Below, piece by piece: positions 54,854 to 62,787 of a stretch of DNA of 64,000 bases. Origin of the DNA: an uncultured Campylobacter sp. Its GTDB lineage: Bacteria > Campylobacterota > Campylobacteria > Campylobacterales > Campylobacteraceae. The DNA is taken from contig CAMCEN010000004.1 in NCBI GenBank assembly GCA_945873855.1, forward strand, positions 62,001-126,000, read 5' to 3'. How positions within the stretch are numbered: position 1 is the first letter of the stretch; the number at the start of each line of letters is the position of its first letter. Below the pieces are notes generated by a model. That model made no database searches and had not been told where the DNA came from. It saw only the letters and a list, made by a program, of their open reading frames with translations. The position numbers were made by a program, and so were the translations under genes.

Positions 54854-55158
54854 AATCTAGAATTCTAGAATTCCTATGTAAAATTCTAGAATTCCTAAAC
54901 TAGAATTCCCCAAAATCTAGAATTTCTAGTGCTTTTTGCTTTAGGAATTCTAGATTATTCTAGGAATTCTAGATTTATCTAGCCTAAAAGCGAGCAAAAT
55001 TTTAGAATTCCTAGAGATTGCTTCGCTTCGCTCGCAATGACGAAAATTCTAGAATTCCTTAAAGAGAATTCTAGATTGTTAGTTATCCCAAGAATTCTAG
55101 ATTTAGGAATTCTAGAATTCCTAGGATAAAATACCTGCTAAAAGGCTATTGAATCATT
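54854..55158. repeat. 305-base spacer of repeats
   Basis: About ten GGAATTCTAG or CTAGAATTCC half-sites, with palindromes near 54858, 55045 and 55110, and one inverted CGTCATTGCGAG unit at about 55016-55043. The Nudix gene and the kinase-like gene converge here. The last bases would be read as a longer tail of the kinase-like protein if the C10 tract shifts frame. Confidence 0.75.
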
Positions 55159-56316
55159 TTATTTGAGAAGTCGTGGGGGGGGGGTAGTATTCATAGCTGC
55201 TAAAAGAGTGTCTATATTTATTGGATGTTTAAGTAGCACATAGTTTTCAAAAGAGCCGTTATAGTGATCAAATGTCGTAGAATCACTGATTAAAATAATC
55301 AAAAAGCCGTATTTTGCTTGCTTTTGTTTTATTTGATTTATTTCTTTGGCTGTGAAATTGCGCAAAACTCTAGTGTTTATAAAGATAAATTTTGGCGAGA
55401 AAATAGGGTTAAAAAGATGCTCTTTTGCTAGTTTTAAGTCCATCTTTGGCTGTATATTTAGCTTAAATTGTTTTAGCTTTGAGGCGATTTGGTAAAAGCC
55501 GCAAATATCATCTTCTAAGATAATAGTATTTAGCCCAAAAAAATGCGAGTATTTATTTTTTACTTCGTAGGGTTTGTTGCTAAGCTCAAACTCTAACTCA
55601 AAGCTAAGAAAATTGTGCTTTTGCCAGCTAGAAAAGTTTATTTTTGTGCCTAAAATATCTGCTACTAGTTTTGCGGTTTTTAGCTTGTAAAACTCAAAAA
55701 ACACGCAGTTTTTTAGCTCTTTTTTGCCTTTATGTATTATTTCTATCGTTTTGCTGTTTTTTTCTAAGGTATTTTTTATATCGCCTTTTTCTAGCTGTGG
55801 AATAGGGCAGTCGCTTTTAATGTAAAACTCGTATCTTACGCTCTTTTCATTACTGGATTTTTTTGTTCTTAGACCGATGATGATGTGAGAGTTTTCTGTG
55901 TGTTCTATCACAAACTCACTCAAGGTATAAAAAAGTATACATACCTTATCATGTATTGCTTTTACATACCTTGGGTAGTAGTGGCTAAAATTAAAATATA
56001 CTTTGTTGTCCCTTTTTGCGGCTTTTTGGTGCAAGATGCTTAGGTAGCTATCTAGTATTCTTAGCAAGTCTACATCTTTTTTGATGATTTTGCTATGGAC
56101 TGCGCTTATGATATCGCCTGTTTGGATGATGGTTTTGTGTTTGCTTGTTTTTGTTAGGCTAAAAAGATAAGTCAAAGAGGCGATGATAAAAATGACCAAA
56201 AAAGCAGTTATTATCTCAAAATTTGCTTTAGATAGTTGGTAAAATTGTTCTTTATACGAATCTTGAATCAAATCAGCACTAGCTAGACTTGGTAGAAGTA
56301 ATAATAATTTATTCAT
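55159..56316 (-). CDS. degenerate histidine-kinase/receiver-like membrane protein with variable C-terminus
   Basis: A 385-residue protein. A signal-like start and a helix at about 35-55 precede a region with weak resemblance to a kinase dimerisation/ATPase module (about 75-250), then a receiver-like domain (about 265-375) that ends LLKHPINIDTLLAAM, as true receivers do. The phospho-Asp position and ATPase G boxes are not recognisable, so it looks like a pseudo-kinase. The last codons contain a C10 tract: ten give the end PPPRLLK, nine would give PPHDFSNKMIQ, eleven PPPTTSQIK. It is 12 bases upstream of nothing else on its strand except queA, which precedes it. The family assignment is tentative. 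Confidence 0.5.
   Translation of the reverse strand: MNKLLLLLPSLASADLIQDSYKEQFYQLSKANFEIITAFLVIFIIASLTYLFSLTKTSKHKTIIQTGDIISAVHSKIIKKDVDLLRILDSYLSILHQKAAKRDNKVYFNFSHYYPRYVKAIHDKVCILFYTLSEFVIEHTENSHIIIGLRTKKSSNEKSVRYEFYIKSDCPIPQLEKGDIKNTLEKNSKTIEIIHKGKKELKNCVFFEFYKLKTAKLVADILGTKINFSSWQKHNFLSFELEFELSNKPYEVKNKYSHFFGLNTIILEDDICGFYQIASKLKQFKLNIQPKMDLKLAKEHLFNPIFSPKFIFINTRVLRNFTAKEINQIKQKQAKYGFLIILISDSTTFDHYNGSFENYVLLKHPINIDTLLAAMNTTPPPRLLK
55175..55184 (-). repeat. C10 (G10 on plus strand) tract at the end of the kinase-like gene
   Basis: Ten G residues on the plus strand are coding Cs on the minus strand (Thr-Pro-Pro-Pro). All three tract lengths 9, 10 and 11 give short alternative tails. Confidence 0.85.
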
Positions 56317-56328
56317 ATTTTATCCTTT

Positions 56329-57345
56329 TTAAATAATAAGCATACCATCGCCGTAGCTATAAAATCTATATTTCATCTCCACAGCTTTTTTATAAAGTTC
56401 TAATGTTTTCTCAAGCCCTAAAAAGCTAGCTACAAGCATAATTAGCGTGCTTTTGGGCAAGTGGAAGTTTGTTAGCAAAAAATCCACTCTTTTTGGCGGA
56501 TTTAAAGGATGCAAAAAAAGATCACACTCCCCACTACTAGCCCCACTTCGCACAAAATACTCAACCGTGCGAGTGCTAGTAGTGCCCACAGCTAGTAGTT
56601 TTTGTGTGCTATTTATGATGGATTTGGCTGATTTAGAGATTTCATAGTACTCGCTGTGCATTTTATGCTCTAAGATATTTTCGCTCTCCACACCTTTAAA
56701 AGTCCCAGCCCCCACATGCAGCGTGATAAAGGCGTGCTCGTGCTTTTGCTTTAGCTCTTGAAGCATGTTCTCATCAAAGTGTAAGCTAGCAGTTGGAGCT
56801 GCTACTGCGCCCATATTTTTAGCAAAAATGCTTTGATACCAGCTCTCATCGTCTTTATTATCAGCTCTTTTTATATAGGGTGGCAAGGGGACATGACCTA
56901 TGCTACAGAGTATTGCAAAAAGCTCATGTGCTCCTAGCTCACGCTCATTTTGCGTGATTTTTACTACGCGCGAGCCATCATCTTTTAGCTCTAAAACCTG
57001 CGCTTTTAGAGCGCTAGGGAATTCTAGATTTTGCCCAGCCTTAACAGAGCCTTTTATAAAACAGCTAAAATTCGAACCACCAAGCGGCTGATTTAGTAGC
57101 ATTTCTATTTTGCCGCCGCTGTCCTTTTGCCCATAAATGCGAGCTTTTATCACCTTTGTATCGTTAAAGATAATAGCGCACTCTGGCAAAATCTGCGCAA
57201 GATCGCTAAAATGCAAGTGCTCTATGTTATCTTTTTTTCTATCATAAACTAGCAGTTTTGCCTGTCCTTTTGGCTCTACTGGTTTAGTAGCTATTAGCCC
57301 CTCAGGCAAGAAATAATCATAAGAGCTAAGCTTAAGTTCACGCAT
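56329..57345 (-). CDS. queA: S-adenosylmethionine:tRNA ribosyltransferase-isomerase
   Basis: A 338-residue QueA, which transfers the ribosyl part of SAM to tRNA in queuosine synthesis. Seen: the start SSYDYFLPEGLIATKPVEPKG, FNDTKVIKARIYG, LHVGAGTFKGV and HLPKSTLIMLVASFLG. It overlaps tatC by 8 bases; the unit order matches Cj0577c-Cj0578c-Cj0579c. Confidence 0.94.
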   Translation of the reverse strand: MRELKLSSYDYFLPEGLIATKPVEPKGQAKLLVYDRKKDNIEHLHFSDLAQILPECAIIFNDTKVIKARIYGQKDSGGKIEMLLNQPLGGSNFSCFIKGSVKAGQNLEFPSALKAQVLELKDDGSRVVKITQNERELGAHELFAILCSIGHVPLPPYIKRADNKDDESWYQSIFAKNMGAVAAPTASLHFDENMLQELKQKHEHAFITLHVGAGTFKGVESENILEHKMHSEYYEISKSAKSIINSTQKLLAVGTTSTRTVEYFVRSGASSGECDLFLHPLNPPKRVDFLLTNFHLPKSTLIMLVASFLGLEKTLELYKKAVEMKYRFYSYGDGMLII

Positions 57346-58108
57346 TTTGGCTCTTTTCTAGCTCTGTGCCCTCATCATCTTCATCATCTTCATCATCATT
57401 TTGAGCTGGATTTACAAGTTTTGCGATGTAGATTGAAAGCGCATATAGCACGATAAGCGGCGCTGCTAGCATAATCTGGCTAAAAATATCAGGCGGCGTC
57501 ATCACAGCTGCAAAGATAAAAATTCCCACCACCGCATAGCGAAAATACGCCTTTAAGCTCTCATCAGTAATAAGCCCGATTTTTGCTAGAAAAAAGCTAA
57601 TAACAGGTAGTTCAAAACTAAGTCCAAAGGCAATAACAAGCTTGGTAAAAAAGCCCACATATTCACCTATACTAGGCAAGGCTAAAAACAGCTGCCCACC
57701 AAAGTTTATAAGAAAATGAAGTCCTGTTGGAAGCACGAAATAATAACAAAACGCAGCCCCTAAAAAAAACATTAAAGTAGCGCAAAATACAAAAGGGATA
57801 ACAAATTTTTTCTCATTATCATAAAGCCCAGGTGCTACAAAGAGCCAAAACTGCCAAAACATCACAGGACAAGCGACCAAAAGCCCAGCTATAAAGGCTA
57901 CTTTCATAGCAGTAAAAAAGGGCTCGGTTACTTCTTTGAAAATAATATCGCTGCCCTCTGGCAATGCACCTTTTAGGGGAGCTGAGATAAAGGCTAAAAT
58001 AAACTCCCAAAAGCCAAAACATCCAATCACACAAACAATAAGTGCTAAAACACTGATAAAAAGACGCTTTCTAAGTTCTATTAAATGCGGTTTTAAATCT
58101 TCAAACAT
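57338..58108 (-). CDS. tatC: Sec-independent translocase subunit TatC
   Basis: A 256-residue TatC with about six helices. The N-terminal HLIELRKRLFIS segment and FKEVTEPFFTAMKVAF with the functional Glu are typical, as is the FGLSFELPVISFFLA helix. The acidic tail DDEDDEDDEG comes from a short tandem repeat (TCATCATCT-type, about 57370-57395 on the plus strand) that may vary in length. TatA is not in the window. Confidence 0.94.
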   Translation of the reverse strand: MFEDLKPHLIELRKRLFISVLALIVCVIGCFGFWEFILAFISAPLKGALPEGSDIIFKEVTEPFFTAMKVAFIAGLLVACPVMFWQFWLFVAPGLYDNEKKFVIPFVFCATLMFFLGAAFCYYFVLPTGLHFLINFGGQLFLALPSIGEYVGFFTKLVIAFGLSFELPVISFFLAKIGLITDESLKAYFRYAVVGIFIFAAVMTPPDIFSQIMLAAPLIVLYALSIYIAKLVNPAQNDDEDDEDDEGTELEKSQNA

Positions 58109-58616
58109 TTTTGCCTTCTCTTTGCTCGTCTATTTTAGTATTTAAGGGATCAGAGTTTAGTTTATCTAAAACATTTAGTTTATCTAAAACTTGGTTTTGA
58201 GAATTCTCACTAGGAATTCTAGAATTCTCTACTCCAGAATTCTCAATAGAAATTCTAGAATTCTCGCTAGAACCTTCGCTGCTTGTATTTGTCTGGCTAA
58301 AATCAAGGCTGCTTTTTAGCTCTGCGCTAAAATCGCTAGCTGATTTTTTTAGCTCATCAAGTTCTTCAAAAGTGAGTTTTTTTCGCACATTTGAGCTTAT
58401 ATCAGTAACTGAGCTTTTTAGTTTAGCAGCATCAGCTTTAAGCTCAGCTATGCGCACCTCTTGTTCAAAGTTGCTTTTTGCTGAGCTTACTTGGGCTTTG
58501 AAGTATTTAAAAAACTTAGCAAACTTCACAAGTGCCTCAGGCAATTTATCAGGCCCTAAAACAAGCACCGCAATAACCAAAATAACAATGATTTCTGGCA
58601 AACTCATACCAAACAT
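58101..58616 (-). CDS. tatB: Sec-independent translocase subunit TatB with repeat-encoded tail
   Basis: A 171-residue TatB. The N-terminal MFGMSLPEIIVILVIAVLVLGPDKLPE contains the membrane helix and the hinge Gly-Pro, followed by an amphipathic helix. The C-terminal third (about 115-165) is unlike the family: SSENSRIS, ENSRIPSENSQNQ and a duplicated VLDKLN. The DNA here contains GGAATTCTAGAATTC repeats (about 58210-58265), so the tail grew from the intergenic repeat. Confidence 0.9.
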   Translation of the reverse strand: MFGMSLPEIIVILVIAVLVLGPDKLPEALVKFAKFFKYFKAQVSSAKSNFEQEVRIAELKADAAKLKSSVTDISSNVRKKLTFEELDELKKSASDFSAELKSSLDFSQTNTSSEGSSENSRISIENSGVENSRIPSENSQNQVLDKLNVLDKLNSDPLNTKIDEQREGKNV

Positions 58617-58680
58617 TTGCGCCCTTTTTTGCGTAAAAATTCCGTGATTTTAGCGCATTTTGCTTTCTTTTTTGCTTAAA

Positions 58681-59739
58681 TTAGCAAAGCATGCAAGCTA
58701 ATTCATCAGCAAGCAAGAAGTTTTTATTAAAAACTCGCCCATTTTCTCGCAAGATTTTTTTATCTTTTTCTAGGAATTCTAGAATTTCTTTGTTTTTTAT
58801 GTATTTCTCATCCACGCCAAGCTTTGAGCGAAGACCTAAAAGTAATCTCTCATCGCTCCACTCATCATCACTCAAATACTCGCTTTTGCGAAAAAGTGGT
58901 TCATTTATGTAGTTTTCAATGAGGCTGTGAGCATAAAGCCTAGTTTTGCCCACGCAGCCCACGCTAAAAGCCCCTACGCCAATGTATTCATCGCCCATCC
59001 AGTAGCCAAGATTATGCTCGCACTCATAGCCAATTTGCGAAAAATTGCTGATTTCATACTGCAAAAAGCCTAAACTTTTTAGCCCTTTTATCATAAAATT
59101 TGCCAAAATCGGTGCTTCTTTTGCGTAGTTTTTGTGAGCATAAAATGGCGTGTTTTGCTCTAAGGTCAAAGCGTAGGCGCTAATGTGCTTTACGCCTAGA
59201 TTTTTAAGCTTTTCTATGCCCTCTAACTCAGAGCTTAAAAGTTTTTTACTATCAAGTTTTGTGCCGTAGATAAAATCTACATTTATTCGCTCAAAACCAG
59301 CTCTAAGCGCATTGTTTGCAGCCATAAAAGTATCAGCGCTGCTGTGAGTGCGACCTAGGAATTTTAGTTTTTTCTCATCAAAGCTTTGTGTCCCAAAGCT
59401 AATGCGGTTTGCGCCTAGATTTTTTATGCTTTTTAGCCACTCTAGCTTGGCTGAGTTTGGATTTGCCTCAAAGGTGATTTCAGCATTTTTAGCGCAATGG
59501 CTCAGCAGCAAATCCATGATTTTTTCATAAAACTTTACGCCCACCACGCTAGGCGTGCCACCACCAAAAAATATGCTTTTTATCTGCTTTTTAGCTTTTA
59601 AAAACTCTTTTAGCTGATGATTTAAGTCTTTATTTAAAGCATCAAAATACTGCCTTACAAGACTAAAATCACTAAAGCTGCCAAAAGCGCAATAAGGACA
59701 CTTTGAGGCGCAAAATGGTATATGTATATAAACTCTCAT
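58681..59739 (-). CDS. hemW: HemW-like radical-SAM protein
   Basis: A 352-residue protein starting at the ATG at 59739, which puts RVYIHIPFCASKCPYCAF (Cys-x3-Cys-x2-Cys) at the usual place. FFGGGTPSV, NRISFGTQSFDEKKLKFLGR and the YEISNFSQIGYECEHNLGYW segment are typical of HemW, a heme-binding radical-SAM protein earlier called oxygen-independent coproporphyrinogen oxidase. The place before rppH matches Cj0580c. The Phe in CAF, where many HemW have Asp, is a small oddity. Confidence 0.88.
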   Translation of the reverse strand: MRVYIHIPFCASKCPYCAFGSFSDFSLVRQYFDALNKDLNHQLKEFLKAKKQIKSIFFGGGTPSVVGVKFYEKIMDLLLSHCAKNAEITFEANPNSAKLEWLKSIKNLGANRISFGTQSFDEKKLKFLGRTHSSADTFMAANNALRAGFERINVDFIYGTKLDSKKLLSSELEGIEKLKNLGVKHISAYALTLEQNTPFYAHKNYAKEAPILANFMIKGLKSLGFLQYEISNFSQIGYECEHNLGYWMGDEYIGVGAFSVGCVGKTRLYAHSLIENYINEPLFRKSEYLSDDEWSDERLLLGLRSKLGVDEKYIKNKEILEFLEKDKKILRENGRVFNKNFLLADELACMLC

Positions 59740-59822
59740 GCTAAAATTATAGCTCAAAATTTATAAAAATTTAAAGGCTTTTTGGCTAAAATCGCAAAAT
59801 TTTTTATCCACAGGCAAGGCAG

Positions 59823-60290
59823 ATGCAAGAAAAGAAATATCGTCCAAATGTAGCTATTATCGTGCTTGCGCCAACTTATCCTTTTGATTGTAAAGTGCTA
59901 GTAGCACAACGCAGTGATATAAAGGGTGCTTGGCAGTTTCCACAAGGTGGCATAGATGATGGCGAGACGCCACGAGATGCGCTATTTCGTGAGCTTGAAG
60001 AAGAAATCGGCACAAACAAAGTAGAAATCATAGCTGAGTATCCCCAGTGGCTAAGCTATGATTTTCCAGAACACGCTAGAAAAAAAATGGCACCATACTG
60101 GGGGCAGAGCCAAAAGTATTTTCTAGCTAGACTAAAAGGCGATGCCAAAATAGATATAAATACCAAAAAACCAGAGTTTGATGACTATAAATTTATAAAT
60201 GTAAATGAGCTAATGAGAGTGGTAACGCACTTTAAAAAAGAAGTTTATAGCAAGGTTATAAAACACTTTAAAGAGAAAGGATATCTATAA
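59823..60290 (+). CDS. rppH: RNA pyrophosphohydrolase RppH
   Basis: A 155-residue Nudix enzyme that removes pyrophosphate from 5'-triphosphate RNA. The start KKYRPNVAIIVLAP, the Nudix box GGIDDGETPRDALFRELEEEIG and YWGQSQKYFLARL are RppH features. The stop overlaps the lysC start as TAATG. It is divergent from hemW. Confidence 0.93.
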   Translation: MQEKKYRPNVAIIVLAPTYPFDCKVLVAQRSDIKGAWQFPQGGIDDGETPRDALFRELEEEIGTNKVEIIAEYPQWLSYDFPEHARKKMAPYWGQSQKYFLARLKGDAKIDINTKKPEFDDYKFINVNELMRVVTHFKKEVYSKVIKHFKEKGYL

Positions 60291-61498
60291 TGCTAATAGT
60301 TCAAAAATACGGTGGCACAAGCGTAGGCACGCTAGAGCGCATTGATGAAGTTGCTAAAAGAGTAATAGAAAATAAAAAGGCAGGCAACGACCTAGTAGTC
60401 GTAGTCTCAGCTATGAGTGGGGTTACAAATCAGCTTATAGAATACGCTGAGTACTTTGCTAAAAACGCTCCACAAGATAGAGATATGGACATGCTTTTAA
60501 GCTCTGGTGAGCGTGTAACATCAGCTCTGCTCTCAATCGCACTAAACGCAAAAGGCTATCCAGCAATCAGCCTAAGTGGCAGAGGCGCAGGGATCACCAC
60601 TGATACTAGCGCTACAAAAGCACGCATAAAAAGCATAGATACAAAAAACATTGACGAAGCTCTAAAAGATGGCAAAATCGTAGTAATAGCTGGCTTTCAA
60701 GGTGTAAATGAGCACGGTCAAGTAACCACGCTAGGCAGAGGTGGCTCAGATCTAAGTGCGGTGGCAATTGCCGGGGCTTTAAAGGCTGATTTATGCGAGA
60801 TATATACTGATGTAGATGGCGTCTACACCACTGATCCACGCATAGAACCAAATGCTAAAAAGCTAGAAAAAATCAGCTATGATGAAATGCTAGAGCTTGC
60901 TAGCATGGGCGCAAAGGTATTACAAAACCGCAGCGTAGAGCTTGCTAAAAAGCTAAATGTAAATCTAGTAACACGCTCAAGCTTTAATCACAATGAAGGT
61001 ACACTAATCACAGGAGAAGAAAATATGACAAATATGGAAGATGTAGTAATAAGCGGAATTGCGCTTGATAAAAACCAAGCAAGAGTAACTATGAGAAGTG
61101 TTTTAGATAGGCCTGGCACTTCAGCTGAAATCTTTAAAGCCCTAGCCGATAAAAACATAAATGTAGATATGATCATCCAAAACGCAGGGCAAAAAGACGG
61201 CACTACAAATCTAGGCTTTACAGTCCCGCAAAACGAAGTAGATAGCGCAAGGGCTGTGGTAGAAAAATACGCTTCAAGCGTGGAGTTTGATAGCGATGTG
61301 GTAAAAGTAAGCATAGTTGGCGTTGGTATGAAAAGCCACTCTGGCGTAGCAAGCGTGGCATTTAGCACGCTAGCAGCTGAGGGCATAAATATAGAAATGA
61401 TCTCAACTAGCGAGATAAAAATCTCTATCATAGTAGCTGCAAAATACGGCGAGCTAGCAGTGCGAGCCTTACACAAAGCCTACAAACTAGACGCCTAA
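60290..61498 (+). CDS. lysC: aspartate kinase
   Basis: A 402-residue aspartokinase, first step toward lysine, diaminopimelate, threonine and methionine. Seen: VQKYGGTSVGTLERI, SGERVTSALLSIAL, the TTLGRGGSDLSAVA motif and two ACT domains at the end (about 265-400) for feedback control. Translational coupling to rppH is likely. Length is typical of the lysine-sensitive monofunctional form. Confidence 0.95.
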   Translation: MLIVQKYGGTSVGTLERIDEVAKRVIENKKAGNDLVVVVSAMSGVTNQLIEYAEYFAKNAPQDRDMDMLLSSGERVTSALLSIALNAKGYPAISLSGRGAGITTDTSATKARIKSIDTKNIDEALKDGKIVVIAGFQGVNEHGQVTTLGRGGSDLSAVAIAGALKADLCEIYTDVDGVYTTDPRIEPNAKKLEKISYDEMLELASMGAKVLQNRSVELAKKLNVNLVTRSSFNHNEGTLITGEENMTNMEDVVISGIALDKNQARVTMRSVLDRPGTSAEIFKALADKNINVDMIIQNAGQKDGTTNLGFTVPQNEVDSARAVVEKYASSVEFDSDVVKVSIVGVGMKSHSGVASVAFSTLAAEGINIEMISTSEIKISIIVAAKYGELAVRALHKAYKLDA

Positions 61499-61509
61499 AA
61501 GCTTTAAAA

Positions 61510-62061
61510 ATGGATCTTATTAGCTGGACGCTTGGTGCTATCAGGGGTGCTGAGTTTGAGGGTATTATCATGAACTGGCTTGAAGAACAACGCGTGGCGT
61601 GGGCTAGTCTACTTTCAAGCAAGCTTGGGTATTTTTTAGATGGTGCTAGTATAGTGTTAGTCTGTGATGATGAGTATAGCTGGTTTGAAGAGTATTTTAT
61701 CAAAAATATCAACACCCCTAGCAAAACCCGTCCGCTAATCCCAGTAGTGCCACTGCGCTCTTTGTATCCACGCATTGAAGCTAGCGTGCTTGATGAGAGT
61801 GAGATGGCGTTGCTAGATGATATGCTAAATATCAGTTTTGGCAATAACTTTGTGTATTTTTACATAGGCAAGGGTAGTTCAAAACTAAGTCTTATTGCAA
61901 AAAGCCATCAAAATAGCTATATGTGGCTTTTTGGCGAACAAGCCCAAAACGCCTTTTGCCTAGAGAAAAACGATCCTTTATTAGATATCAAAATACTTGC
62001 ACTTTTTAGGCTTTTTGACATGAGTTTAAGCGAAGTAATTTTGGGTAAAATCACTCTTTAA
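61510..62061 (+). CDS. hobA: DnaA-binding initiation regulator HobA
   Basis: A 183-residue protein matching HobA of Helicobacter and Campylobacter (Cj0583), which tetramerises, binds DnaA domain I and promotes replication initiation at oriC (counterpart of DiaA). Typical are the start DLISWTLGAIRGAEF and the MNWLEEQRVAW segment. It is followed by holB without a gap, so initiation and elongation factors share an operon with lysC and folP. Confidence 0.85.
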   Translation: MDLISWTLGAIRGAEFEGIIMNWLEEQRVAWASLLSSKLGYFLDGASIVLVCDDEYSWFEEYFIKNINTPSKTRPLIPVVPLRSLYPRIEASVLDESEMALLDDMLNISFGNNFVYFYIGKGSSKLSLIAKSHQNSYMWLFGEQAQNAFCLEKNDPLLDIKILALFRLFDMSLSEVILGKITL

Positions 62062-62670
62062 ATGCAAAATAAAATTATTATTTCAAGTGATTTTGAGAGC
62101 ATAAAAGACGAGTTTGATGGTAAAAATGCGCGTATTTTTGAGTATGAGAATATGCTACTTGAAGATGCTAAGAGCGTGATAGCCGAGGCCTACATTGCCG
62201 AGTATGAGCAAAAAAACATAGTAATCATGGCTAAAAAGCTAGGTGCTGAGGTTCAAAACTCTTTGCTAAAAATACTTGAAGAACCGCCAAAAAATATAGT
62301 TTTTACTCTCATTGTCCCTAGCAAAAATACGCTTTTGCCTACCGTGCGCTCAAGGCTCATGCTAGAGGTGCGAAGCAGGGCAAAAGGCAGGTGTGAGCAC
62401 GGACTTGATTTGTGGCGCATTGATCTAAAAAGCCTAGGTGAGTTTGTAAAAACCCAAAAAGAGCTTAAAGAAAATGGCAAGCTAAGTGCCCTAGAACTCT
62501 CAAAGCTAGTTGGTGATATCATTTGCGATGCGCTTGATAGTGGGTTTGTTTTTAGCACAGATGAGCTAGAATATTTTAAAAAGCTTAGTTATATCAGTGC
62601 TTTAAATACTGCGCCTGAGTATGTTCTTACGCCCTTATTGCTGCTTTTGATGAAAAAAAGTAAACGCTGA
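62062..62670 (+). CDS. holB: DNA polymerase III delta' subunit (short epsilon form)
   Basis: A 202-residue clamp-loader subunit. It is shorter than E. coli delta' and lacks a Walker A site. The conserved late part of the AAA+ domain is present: AEVQNSLLKILEEPPKNIVFTLI and LLPTVRSR (SRC-type sensor region). The position between hobA and folP matches Cj0584. Confidence 0.85.
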   Translation: MQNKIIISSDFESIKDEFDGKNARIFEYENMLLEDAKSVIAEAYIAEYEQKNIVIMAKKLGAEVQNSLLKILEEPPKNIVFTLIVPSKNTLLPTVRSRLMLEVRSRAKGRCEHGLDLWRIDLKSLGEFVKTQKELKENGKLSALELSKLVGDIICDALDSGFVFSTDELEYFKKLSYISALNTAPEYVLTPLLLLLMKKSKR

Positions 62671-62787
62671 TTATCATAGGAATTCTAGATTTAGGGAATT
62701 CTAGTTTAGGGAATTCTAGATTTGGGAATTCTAGATTTAGGGAATTCTAGAATTCCTAAGGCCTAAAAAACTAAATAAGGTAAAAAA
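62671..62787 (+). repeat. array of five direct GGAATTCTAG half-sites and one inverted partner
   Basis: Between holB and folP, GGAATTCTAG occurs five times in direct orientation at 16-18 base intervals (unit about GGGAATTCTAGATTTA), and the last site continues as CTAGAATTCC to complete a palindrome. It is the clearest single view of the repeat family. No terminator T-run is seen. Confidence 0.9.
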
